Source: Candidatus Hydrogenedentota bacterium
GTDB taxonomy: Bacteria; Hydrogenedentota; Hydrogenedentia; Hydrogenedentales; SLHB01
Length of the DNA stretch: 11,128 nucleotides
Direction: 5' to 3'
Assembly (NCBI GenBank): GCA_003552765.1
Contig: PUOI01000111.1
Coordinates: 1 to 11,128 of the forward strand
This document shows positions 1-6,160 of the stretch, piece after piece. Every line of letters begins with the position of its first letter. Positions within the stretch are counted from its first letter, which is position 1. The translations under genes were made by a program, and so were the position numbers. The notes under the pieces are model-generated. The model did not search any database, was not told where the DNA came from, and saw only the letters and a list, made by a program, of their open reading frames with translations.

Positions 1-666
1 CGCCACGAGCATGTTGCGGAACGTGACATCCTGATTCTGGGGCCACTTGCCGATGCCGGTGATCCCGCCGCCCGCCGCGATGCCGCTGCCGATACCCGGC
101 CCGAGCGCCCCGGCTCCAATGGCGAGGCCCGCGCCCAGCACAATGCCGATGTGAATCACGTCGGTGCCCGGTTGTTGGGTGAACAGCAGCAACAAGGCGA
201 TGACCATGGCGAAGATGGTGGGCGATTGCGCCACCGCTTGGCCAATGACCATGCGCAGCGTGATGGGGGTTATCTTACGGGGATTGCGGGCAACCCCATC
301 GCAGGCCGTGGCCCCAGGCCAACCGCATCCAAGGCCGCTGCCAAAACTGCCCAGCCCTATGGCCAAGCCTGCGCCAATCATCGTTGCGACAAAGTTACCG
401 CCCACCATCTCGGGATCGGTGGCCGGCATGAACAGAATAAGGATCGCGATGACCAATGGGAACACGCTAACCGTGCCCCCGCCCACCGCCTGCCCAATCA
501 GCATGGTGCGAACCATGGCGTTGTTCTGCGTGGGCTGCCGCATCAGGCCTTCGTCGCCGCTCGCGGCCACCATGCCCATACCAATGCCCGCGCCAATACC
601 GCCTAGCCCCACGGCTATTCCGGCGCCGAAAATCCGGCCGATCGCTTCAAGTGTCTGAGGTTCCAC
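1..666 (-). CDS. atpE: F-type ATP synthase subunit c, multi-hairpin form (partial, continues past left edge)
   Basis: Rotor (c-ring) subunit of the Fo sector in the cytoplasmic membrane, carrying H+ or Na+ during ATP synthesis. The 222 visible codons form at least three helical hairpins: about residues 8-81, 90-163 and 171 to the edge. Each has a Gly-rich first helix (for example GIGAGIGMG and LGPGIGSG) and a polar loop (RQP at 43-45, RNP at 128-130, KWP at 207-209). Normal bacterial c subunits are one hairpin of about 80 residues, so this is a fused form. The second helices of hairpins 1 and 2 lack the expected carboxylate. In hairpin 2, IGQAVAQSP has Gln147 where families have Glu/Asp; in hairpin 1, IGQAVGGGT has Gly63 there. 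The third second-helix lies outside the window. The start is GTG at 666-664, with GGGA seven bases upstream and an in-frame TGA just before it. It follows atpB by 44 bases. Identity is firm; the stop is not seen. Confidence 0.93.
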   Translation of the reverse strand, partial: MEPQTLEAIGRIFGAGIAVGLGGIGAGIGMGMVAASGDEGLMRQPTQNNAMVRTMLIGQAVGGGTVSVFPLVIAILILFMPATDPEMVGGNFVATMIGAGLAIGLGSFGSGLGCGWPGATACDGVARNPRKITPITLRMVIGQAVAQSPTIFAMVIALLLLFTQQPGTDVIHIGIVLGAGLAIGAGALGPGIGSGIAAGGGITGIGKWPQNQDVTFRNMLVA

Positions 667-710
667 TGCCAGTTCCCGTCAAGTATCCAGTGAACAAACC
701 GGGCCACGAA

Positions 711-1445
711 CTACTTTATGGCCACGGATATGTAGGTAAGGGTGAGCATCGCGAACACAAACGCCTGGATGGCTCCCACAAAAAACACGAAGAAGAACAA
801 TAATCCAATGGGCAACACCAGATAGAAGACAAGGTGGGAGATCACCACCAGCAAGACGGCGCTGCCCACGATGTTGCCAAACAAACGGAACGAAATCGAT
901 AGGACCTTGGAGATCTCGCCCACCACATTGAGCGGAAAGAAGAAAAGGGCCGAAATCTTGCCGGCGATGCCGGGTTGCTGCCACAGGGGGCCCAGCAGTT
1001 CCTCCAGGTACCCCCCGATTCCCTTGGCCGCGATGCCGCAGACCACGGCTATCCCAACGCCCAGAATGCCCAAGCCCAGCGTGGTGCTGAGGTCCGCCGT
1101 GGGCTCCTCGAACCAAGGGCCGGGCAAGAAACCCAGGAAATTGGCCAGGATGAGAAAAAGAAACATGCCCGTAATCAAAGGGAAAAACCGGCGGTTCTTC
1201 TCCCGATCCATTTCCAGGGACGACGCCACCAAATTGTCGAACGCCCCGACCACCCACTCAAGCGCCGCTTGACCGCGATTGGGCACGGCGGAAAGACGGC
1301 GGGTCGCGGCATACATCAACCCCCACAGCACCGCCATCACCACCAACGTGTTGATGACGGTGTACGGATTCAACCCTCCCATTGGAATCTCAAGATTCGT
1401 CCCGGGAAGGTAATACAGGATATAACGTTCCCCTATATCATCCAT
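711..1445 (-). CDS. atpB: F-type ATP synthase subunit a
   Basis: Stator subunit of Fo that forms the two ion half-channels against the c-ring. It is 244 residues long, within the usual range, with several strongly hydrophobic helices. The hallmark is FRLFGN at 186-191, where Arg187 matches the essential Arg210 of E. coli. Glu177 precedes it, and the C-terminal helix has the conserved IQAFVFAMLTLTY with Gln227, matching Gln252. The site corresponding to E. coli Glu219 is Ala196, and the site seven residues before Gln227 (E. coli His245) is Val220, so two classic polar half-channel residues are absent. The ATG lies only 4 bases after the atpI stop and has no clear Shine-Dalgarno sequence nearby (a GAGG is about 17 bases upstream), which suggests coupling to atpI translation. 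It is followed by atpE. Confidence 0.95.
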   Translation of the reverse strand: MDDIGERYILYYLPGTNLEIPMGGLNPYTVINTLVVMAVLWGLMYAATRRLSAVPNRGQAALEWVVGAFDNLVASSLEMDREKNRRFFPLITGMFLFLILANFLGFLPGPWFEEPTADLSTTLGLGILGVGIAVVCGIAAKGIGGYLEELLGPLWQQPGIAGKISALFFFPLNVVGEISKVLSISFRLFGNIVGSAVLLVVISHLVFYLVLPIGLLFFFVFFVGAIQAFVFAMLTLTYISVAIK

Positions 1446-1449
1446 GAGA

Positions 1450-1839
1450 TTATTTTGCTTGCCTCGTAAGGTCTAGACCGGCCACGCCGAGCACAATCAT
1501 CGCGAGCTTGACCAAAAGGAGTCCCCCCGCGGCCCCGATGAGTCCGTACCCAGAATCCAGATCAAGGGTGTATGCACGATACAAGATCACCCCATACAAC
1601 ACCGTGCGCACACACATCCAGCGTAGGGCAACGGATTGTAGCTTACTTGGCTCCTCCGATGCAACCCTGCTGATCCGCCGCGCCATCAGCCAGAACCCCA
1701 AGGCTCCCCCAATGCCGCCCAACAACACGCCGTGCGCCAGCGCACGGTCGAACACAAGCGCCAGGGCCGCGAACACTACCGTGGCTAGCGCCGTGAGCTG
1801 AACCGTAAGCAACCGGAATTGCTTATCGCCATTATCCAT
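1450..1839 (-). CDS. atpI: ATP synthase subunit I (AtpI-like assembly protein)
   Basis: Small membrane protein of the ATP-synthase I-chain family. Family members assist assembly of the c-ring and are encoded just upstream of atpB, as here. It has 129 residues with four hydrophobic segments at about 10-30, 36-54, 74-92 and 98-120. The segment around 36-54 is Gly-rich (LLGGIGGALGFWLMARR), as is common in the family, and a basic loop (RRISR) follows it. The ATG at 1839 has AAAGG five bases upstream. The stop overlaps the atpB start region, with 4 bases between them. Assignment rests on size, hydrophobic layout and operon position, because this family is weakly conserved in sequence. The gene has its own strong-looking promoter upstream at 1926-1954. 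Confidence 0.82.
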   Translation of the reverse strand: MDNGDKQFRLLTVQLTALATVVFAALALVFDRALAHGVLLGGIGGALGFWLMARRISRVASEEPSKLQSVALRWMCVRTVLYGVILYRAYTLDLDSGYGLIGAAGGLLLVKLAMIVLGVAGLDLTRQAK

Positions 1840-1894
1840 TGAGACCTTTAGTTTTCCAGGCGCGCCCGGCCGCTATACGGCGGAAACGGCGCAC

Positions 1895-1908
1895 TGAATG
1901 GGCATTCA
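1895..1908. repeat. 14-base palindrome in the atpI leader
   Basis: TGAATG-GG-CATTCA is a perfect inverted repeat with 6-base arms and a 2-base centre. It sits about 10-25 bases downstream of the predicted transcription start of the atpI promoter. A 2-base centre is too tight for a good RNA hairpin with full arms, so a dimeric repressor site is the more natural reading. It may also be chance. Confidence 0.35.
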
Positions 1909-1925
1909 TGTTGTGAATCGCCGAC

Positions 1926-1954
1926 ATCATATAGCGAACGCTTATTCGTGTCAA
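1926..1954 (-). promoter_or_regulatory. Near-consensus sigma70-type promoter ahead of atpI-atpB-atpE
   Basis: On the minus strand TTGACA (1954-1949) is followed after exactly 17 bases by TATGAT (1931-1926). This is a perfect -35 and a -10 with one mismatch to consensus. The expected start of transcription is near 1919, giving a leader of about 80 bases before the atpI ATG. It lies in the 155-base gap between atpZ and atpI, so it should drive the ATP synthase genes apart from, or in addition to, any promoter upstream of atpZ. Sequence evidence only. Confidence 0.72.
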
Positions 1955-1994
1955 ATCAAACGGCGCCGCCAGCCACCGCCAACGATACCGCGCT

Positions 1995-2228
1995 CTATCC
2001 GCCGATTTCCTTCATCATCAGCTTGTACACGGCGTAGCCCCCCGAGGCGATCCCCAGCGCAATCATCAGGACCAAGACAATCCCCCGTCCCCCAAGCCAC
2101 CGATCCAAGTAGAGGCCGCCCAGCACGCCCAAGCCAATCGCCGCGCCCATGGTCAGCCCCACCTGGCCCACCAGGGTCAAGGCGCTGAACACGGCGCCGG
2201 CTGGGAGATCGCGCTTCCGTTTAATCAT
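1995..2228 (-). CDS. atpZ: AtpZ/AtpI-family small ATP synthase accessory protein
   Basis: A 77-residue protein with a basic N-terminus (MIKRKRD) and two hydrophobic helices (about 14-38 and 48-70). The helices are joined by the short loop YLDRWLGGRG at 40-49. The LD-W-LG loop between two Gly-rich helices is typical of the AtpZ (ATPase gene 1) family, encoded at the head of many atp operons. Its role is not settled; proposals include assembly and cation handling. The reading frame stays open upstream to an ATG at 2402, but those extra residues are hydrophilic and non-conserved. The ATG at 2228, with AGG and GGAG 5-14 bases upstream, gives the expected family length. It is followed after 155 bases by atpI on the same strand. 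Confidence 0.8.
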   Translation of the reverse strand: MIKRKRDLPAGAVFSALTLVGQVGLTMGAAIGLGVLGGLYLDRWLGGRGIVLVLMIALGIASGGYAVYKLMMKEIGG

Positions 2229-2520
2229 TTCGCCTGCGCTCCGGCGCCAGGTGGCGCTAACTTCCAAGCAAGCTCTTCCAAGGCCATAAGGGGGGCTCTT
2301 CTGAATACTCGTATTCTGTCCGCCCTTGAATTGCCGGTAGCCTCTATTCTTCGCGGTGAGGCAGCACGGCCCTGGAAAGCCATGCTGGCTACCAGCTGTC
2401 ATCCCTACGGGATGGATTTGATTTTGACACTATCTTAGGCGGCGTCCGAAGCAATCGGGATATCCACACATCAAGGGTTGGGGAGGCGCCACTCCCGCGC
2501 ATATACGCATATATCGGAAC
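2229..2520. other. Intergenic region between the glycosidase gene and atpZ
   Basis: No convincing gene in 292 bases. It holds a perfect inverted repeat GAATAC-TC-GTATTC (2303-2316), about 75 bases upstream of the atpZ start. An 8-base direct repeat CTTCCAAG occurs at 2261-2268 and 2275-2282. A short inverted repeat CATCCC-TAC-GGGATG lies at 2400-2414, and a GGGAG/CTCCC inverted repeat at 2481-2496. A promoter for atpZ should be here, but no good -35/-10 pair at 16-18 base spacing was found on the minus strand. TAAGAT (2437-2432 on minus) has no properly spaced -35 box. Confidence 0.5.
2481..2496 (-). terminator. Weak candidate terminator after the glycosidase gene
   Basis: Read on the minus strand, GGGAG-TGGCGC-CTCCC forms a short GC-rich stem 24 bases past the glycosidase stop codon. 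There is no run of T after it, only CAACCCTTG, so intrinsic termination would be weak. It is offered because it is the only stem found near the end of this gene. Confidence 0.25.
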
Positions 2521-3906
2521 TCAAGCGTGTATTGCCCGCTCCTTGTCCGTGAGTTCCAATTGGTACTTCTCTGTCAGGCCATCTAGCATAAGAGCCACCA
2601 AGGTAGAACTCATGCAATAGTCCTCAATACCCAGGCCTCCTCCCGTTTCGGAATTGTAGTGTTCGTAGATGCCATTCTCTATTGCATTGGCGACGGTCTT
2701 GTCCGCAATATCGGCCGCCAATTCGGTATGACCATAAGCCGCCAGCCCACTGGTAATCTGATAGTTCGTGGGGGGCCATACATCCCCGCGCCAGAATCCA
2801 TTGGGTCTCCATCGGGGATCCTTGCTGTCAACGGTTGGAATGGGAAGGGGAGTCTGCCATGAGTCCGTTGCAAGCACCTCGGCCATTCTGTCCGCCATGT
2901 CTTGTGTGGGAACACCGGCCGTGAGCGGAACCCAGCTACTGATCGTCGCCACTGGAATCCGTTCCATGGTGTCCCGCTTTACCGACAGAAACGTTCCGGC
3001 CTCTTCATCCCACATATAATCGCGCATTGCCTGAACGGCCTTGTCGATGAACGGTTTCCTCCGCGCGGCCATCTCCTCATCGCCCATGGCTTCAGCCAGC
3101 CGCACCAGGCTCTTTTCTCCTAGGATTAGATACGAGGTGTTCCCGGTTACCCACATGTCGCCATACCAGGCCCCCTCTTCAATTAACTCGCCCTCCCGCG
3201 TGGGATGCTTTAGCAGCTCCAAATCATCCATATTGCATTCATAATCAAAGGTTTCCCAGCGGGCATGTTGTATTTCGCCGCTATACGAACCAACGGTTAG
3301 AAGTCCGATGTCCGTAATATCCCGCTCACGCCAAAACCAGTTATGAAACTTCTCCAGGCGCGGAAGGCATTGTTCGAGTAGTTGCGTGTCCCCGTTTCGC
3401 TGAAATACACGTTCGACTCCCCAAGCCAAGATGGGTATTTGCGAGAATTGACGAAGTTCCTGAGGAAAAGTCTTAATGGCGACAGTCACCATGTCGTGGG
3501 CATAGTCCGGCACGATTTCGTTCCAGCGATCCTGGAAATCCCAGTAGTTCTGGAAAATATCGCGTATGAGTTGCTCTTTTCCAGGCAATATACTGAGCAA
3601 ATCCACCACGAACATGGTGTCCCAGATCCACTGCCCCACATAATAAGGCCCGCCGGGTTGCACCCAGTCATGCTTCAGAGGGGGCTGTGGCGCCAGAATC
3701 CTTTCTAGCACACACTTCTGAAGCACACGTTCGGTAAGCGCTAGCGCATCGTCGCGGTTCGCCCTGAACAGAGCGCGTATATCGAGTTCTTCTATCAGAG
3801 ATTGGTCAAGTGCGGTCCTGGCCAGCAGGGAAGGGGTCGCCATGCCGCCAATGGCAAATGCTCCTGAGGTTTGAAGAAACTGCCGTCTAGAAATATTGCT
3901 ATTCAT
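2521..3906 (-). CDS. Tat-exported GH63/mannosylglycerate-hydrolase-like glycosidase
   Basis: 461 residues, predicted secreted. The N-terminus has a twin-arginine signal (SRRQFLQ at 6-12, then a hydrophobic stretch to about 29). The body fits an (alpha/alpha)6-barrel glycosidase of the GH63/GH37 type. WIWDTMF (93-99) resembles the substrate-binding WD motif, and FWRGDVWPPTNYQ (371-383) is the characteristic WRGxVW-PxN block. HYNSETGGG (416-424) places Glu420 where the general base is expected. The usual SGW-DNSPR motif carrying the catalytic acid is not recognisable: the matching region reads GSYSGEIQHARWETFDYE (206-223). Substrate is therefore unknown; an alpha-linked glucoside such as trehalose, glucosylglycerate or mannosylglycerate is a guess from the family. 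The ATG has a strong AGGAGGAG upstream. G+C is about 47-50% in two 60-base samples (2641-2700 and 3301-3360), against 58-68% in samples from neighbouring genes, which hints at transfer. Confidence 0.8.
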   Translation of the reverse strand: MNSNISRRQFLQTSGAFAIGGMATPSLLARTALDQSLIEELDIRALFRANRDDALALTERVLQKCVLERILAPQPPLKHDWVQPGGPYYVGQWIWDTMFVVDLLSILPGKEQLIRDIFQNYWDFQDRWNEIVPDYAHDMVTVAIKTFPQELRQFSQIPILAWGVERVFQRNGDTQLLEQCLPRLEKFHNWFWRERDITDIGLLTVGSYSGEIQHARWETFDYECNMDDLELLKHPTREGELIEEGAWYGDMWVTGNTSYLILGEKSLVRLAEAMGDEEMAARRKPFIDKAVQAMRDYMWDEEAGTFLSVKRDTMERIPVATISSWVPLTAGVPTQDMADRMAEVLATDSWQTPLPIPTVDSKDPRWRPNGFWRGDVWPPTNYQITSGLAAYGHTELAADIADKTVANAIENGIYEHYNSETGGGLGIEDYCMSSTLVALMLDGLTEKYQLELTDKERAIHA

Positions 3907-3914
3907 GGTTTGGT

Positions 3915-3922
3915 CTCCTCCT
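3915..3922 (-). promoter_or_regulatory. Strong ribosome binding site of the glycosidase gene
   Basis: AGGAGGAG on the minus strand, 8 bases before the ATG at 3906. It is the best match to the Shine-Dalgarno consensus in the window and fixes this start, which also gives an intact Tat signal. Confidence 0.75.
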
Positions 3923-3943
3923 GTAGTGCTAGGGTCTACCGCT

Positions 3944-3973
3944 AAGATAGCACAGGCCCGATGCCCCGGCCAA
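3944..3973 (-). promoter_or_regulatory. Possible promoter of the glycosidase gene
   Basis: Minus-strand TTGGCC (3973-3968) and TATCTT (3949-3944) are separated by 18 bases, about 40 bases upstream of the start codon. Both boxes are imperfect. The same -35 hexamer TTGGCC recurs in the predicted phosphatase promoter. Tentative. Confidence 0.35.
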
Positions 3974-4102
3974 ATCGTTTGTTTCGGGACCAGCTAAGCC
4001 GGTTTGCGGCATGGCATCCCAGGCCTTCAATCATGCTATCCTCACCCGGGAGACGCGCCGCAGGAGAGCTGCCGATAATCATGGAGCCATCAAGGCGGTC
4101 AT

Positions 4103-5815
4103 CTACCCGCGTACCTCCACGGCCAGCACGGACATGTCGTCCCCTTGCCGGCCGCCCTCCCGCCATTCGCGCGTGCGCTCAACCAGCTTGTTAACGCTTT
4201 CCTTGAGCGAAGAACCGGCGTGTTCCCTCAAGTGATGTAACATGCGCTCGACGCCGAAGAGTTCGCCTTGCGGGTTCATGGCTTCTTCCATGCCGTCGGA
4301 GTACAGATAGAGCCGATTACCGGGGTCGAGATTTATCTGCGTTTCCTCGAAACTCGCCCGCGGCGAGCCGAGACCAATCGGGAGATCCCCCGTGCCTTCA
4401 AGTGGTCTAGCCTCACCGTCCGCCACCAAGATGGGTGGGGGATGGCCCGCGCAGGCATAGTGGAAGGTCTGCTCCCGGCAATTGAGGACCCCGTACAGAA
4501 AAGTGAAGAACTGGCCCGTTTCAAGGTCCCAGCGGAACCGGCGGGACAAACGCATCGCGACTTTGCCTGGCGAGGCCACCCGGTAGACTTGGCCCGGCCC
4601 GCCCGAACGTTCAAACACCAGCGACGTGGCGCTGCGAATGGGCGTCAGCAAGTGGCTTACCGTCACACTGAGCATGGAGGAGGCCACCCCATGCCCCGTT
4701 ACGTCGAGGATATACATCCCCACATTTTCGTCGTCGAGGTGGATGACGTTGAGGATGTCGCCCGAGAGTTCCTCGCTGGCCTTCAGGCTCCAGGCGAACC
4801 GCAGGCACTCGATCTCGGGCAGGGCGGACGGGAGCAGGTTCCGTTGCACCTTGGCCGCCGCTTCCAGGTCCCGCTTCATGCGGTGATTGGCCTGGGTGAT
4901 TTTGGCGTTGGCCGCTTCGAGTTCTTCCGTGGCCTCTTGAAGCCTGCGCTCGGTTTCGATGAGATCCGAGATGTCGGACAGAATGGCGATGAAATGCGTG
5001 ACGGAGTCGGTTCGATCGTGGACGGGCGTGATGCTCAGCCGCGTCCACGTGGGGCCATCGTCGCCTCGCTGCTGCTGAAGCTCAAGGGTGGCCGGCATCC
5101 CCTTGCTCAGCTCTTCGCGCGCCCGGGCCGACTCCTCGTCTTCCACTGCGGAATCAAACAACACATCCAGGGGTTGGTCCAGCGCTTCGTCCCGGCTGTA
5201 GCCCATGAGCCGCTCAACCCCTTCGTTCACGTAGATGATGGGCTGCTCGTTCTGCAAGGCGTCCGCGATCACAATGCCATCACTCGCCGAATCCATGGCG
5301 TGGTTGTGCAGGCGCATCTTCTCCTCCGACCATTTCCGGAGGTTGATGTCCCGGAGGATGAGGTATCCCCACTCAAACTGGCCCGCTTCGTTGTTGACGG
5401 GCCGGGCCGACACGCTCACCCAAACTTCACGAATGCCTTCCCCGCTGAGGTGCATTTCCTGCCGCGTCACGGCTTCGCCCCGCAACGCGCGCATCAGGGG
5501 TAATTCGTCAAGGTTTCGCGAGAGGGACCCATCCGGAAGGCGGTAGCGGAAGCGGGTGCGCCATTCGCCGGGTTCGATGGATTCAATATCCTTGCCCAAC
5601 AGGGATCGCGCGGCGTTGTTGCAGTACAACACATGGCCCGGCTGATCCACCACGAGGAAGGCGTCGCCAATCGCGTCAAATACGCGTTGCGCCCCCCGCA
5701 ACTGCTCGAACAGTCCGGGATGGCTCTGCACCGGCGGCGTGGAAACATCGGCTCCCGCGCCTCCATTGCCATTGCCATGGTCGGGGGCGAGATGATATGT
5801 CGGCGTGTAACGCAC
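4103..5815 (-). CDS. PAS-PAS-coiled coil-PP2C (SpoIIE/RsbU-type) serine phosphatase
   Basis: Cytosolic regulatory phosphatase. Counting from GTG at 5815 (570 residues), a first PAS domain spans about 42-160 (FDAIGDAFLVVDQPGHVLYC) and a second about 170-285 (SASDGIVIAD... IIYVNEGVERLMGYS). A coiled-coil linker ends in KVQRNLLPS, the usual entry to this phosphatase class. The catalytic domain shows the metal-binding motifs in order: SGD at 351-353, DVTGHG at 371-376, SDGMEE at 506-511 and DDMS at 559-562, plus AGHPPPIL. It should therefore be active, dephosphorylating an anti-sigma-factor antagonist (STAS) protein in response to a PAS-sensed signal. No predicted transmembrane helix, and no STAS or RsbW-like partner nearby. 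The frame can be extended to a TTG at 5959, but that adds 48 Cys/Arg-rich residues of no family character and starts only about 9 bases from the predicted transcript start. GTG 5815 with an upstream GAGGA is preferred, though the spacing is long. Confidence 0.88.
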   Translation of the reverse strand: MRYTPTYHLAPDHGNGNGGAGADVSTPPVQSHPGLFEQLRGAQRVFDAIGDAFLVVDQPGHVLYCNNAARSLLGKDIESIEPGEWRTRFRYRLPDGSLSRNLDELPLMRALRGEAVTRQEMHLSGEGIREVWVSVSARPVNNEAGQFEWGYLILRDINLRKWSEEKMRLHNHAMDSASDGIVIADALQNEQPIIYVNEGVERLMGYSRDEALDQPLDVLFDSAVEDEESARAREELSKGMPATLELQQQRGDDGPTWTRLSITPVHDRTDSVTHFIAILSDISDLIETERRLQEATEELEAANAKITQANHRMKRDLEAAAKVQRNLLPSALPEIECLRFAWSLKASEELSGDILNVIHLDDENVGMYILDVTGHGVASSMLSVTVSHLLTPIRSATSLVFERSGGPGQVYRVASPGKVAMRLSRRFRWDLETGQFFTFLYGVLNCREQTFHYACAGHPPPILVADGEARPLEGTGDLPIGLGSPRASFEETQINLDPGNRLYLYSDGMEEAMNPQGELFGVERMLHHLREHAGSSLKESVNKLVERTREWREGGRQGDDMSVLAVEVRG

Positions 5816-5974
5816 TCGCGGTAATGTCCTCGGAATTCGGTATGGGGCAACCCAGCAGTGGCGCTGGCGCTTGTTACAGACGATATACGTGGGGACTCCG
5901 CCTTCAACGGCGCAGCCGCACGGAAACGTACAGGAAGGTGCGCCCACAGACGCGCGCAACTCAACACGTCCCGC

Positions 5975-6003
5975 ATTATCGCATACCCGCGCATACCGGC
6001 CAA
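5975..6003 (-). promoter_or_regulatory. Predicted promoter of the phosphatase gene
   Basis: Minus-strand TTGGCC (6003-5998) and GATAAT (5980-5975) are separated by exactly 17 bases. A TGC immediately before the -10 makes it an extended -10. Transcription would start near 5968. The spacer is built of two direct copies of the 7-base element described at 5981-6025. Confidence 0.55.
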
Positions 6004-6025
6004 ACGCGCACGTTGTGCGGTATGC
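5981..6025. repeat. GCATACC element, two direct copies and one inverted copy
   Basis: GCATACC occurs at 5981-5987 and 5991-5997, ten bases apart (one helical turn), and its complement GGTATGC at 6019-6025. The two direct copies fill the spacer of the minus-strand promoter, and the inverted copy begins the spacer of the plus-strand promoter. This layout fits binding sites for a regulator of both genes. Inference from sequence only. Confidence 0.45.
6007..6019. repeat. 13-base palindrome between the divergent -35 boxes
   Basis: CGCAC-GTT-GTGCG is a perfect inverted repeat with 5-base arms. It overlaps the -35 box of the plus-strand promoter, an operator-like position. Confidence 0.35.
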
Positions 6026-6041
6026 CGCCCTGTGCTAAGAT
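6013..6041 (+). promoter_or_regulatory. Predicted promoter of the chaperone gene
   Basis: TTGTGC (6013-6018) and TAAGAT (6036-6041) are separated by 17 bases, with TGC just before the -10 (extended -10). The start would be near 6048, about 113 bases upstream of the ATG at 6161. A TATACT at 6153-6158 is too close to the start codon to act as its -10. Confidence 0.5.
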
Positions 6042-6160
6042 CCGGGGTGGCGTATTGATGGGCGCCCGGAACGTTGGGCAGTCTTGAGCTACTCTCGTCC
6101 CGGAATTACCCTTGGCGGAAGCCATGATGACATTCTCAAACCAGTAGAGGCAGTATACTT

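Larger units (their letters stand above)
5816..6160. other. Divergent intergenic control region
   Basis: 345 bases between the phosphatase gene (minus) and the chaperone gene (plus), with no convincing gene. It holds back-to-back predicted promoters with their -35 boxes only 9 bases apart (6004-6012), a palindrome, and three copies of a GCATACC element, listed separately. Predicted leaders are about 150 bases for the phosphatase and about 110 bases for the chaperone. Confidence 0.6.

Noticed and set aside
151..658. Two overlapping plus-strand open frames in the first 660 bases
   Set aside because: They lie opposite atpE, whose hairpin repeats and loop motifs make the minus-strand reading certain.
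2229..2402. N-terminal extension of atpZ to an ATG at 2402
   Set aside because: The 58 extra residues are hydrophilic and unlike the family, which starts just before the first membrane helix. ATG 2228 gives the normal size.
2430..3950. Nine-base inverted repeat CTATCTTAG (2430-2438) and CTAAGATAG (3942-3950) flanking the low-GC glycosidase gene, possible mobile element ends
   Set aside because: Nine bases can match by chance between two gaps of this size. There is no transposase and no target duplication was seen, and the right copy overlaps a possible -10 box.
4268..5503. 411-codon open frame on the plus strand opposite the phosphatase
   Set aside because: Shadow of the PAS/PP2C gene, whose catalytic motifs prove the minus-strand frame. 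No domain is seen in the plus-strand product.
5816..5959. TTG start at 5959 for the phosphatase
   Set aside because: It lacks a ribosome site and lies about 9 bases from the predicted transcript start. It adds 48 residues rich in Cys and Arg that do not match any domain.
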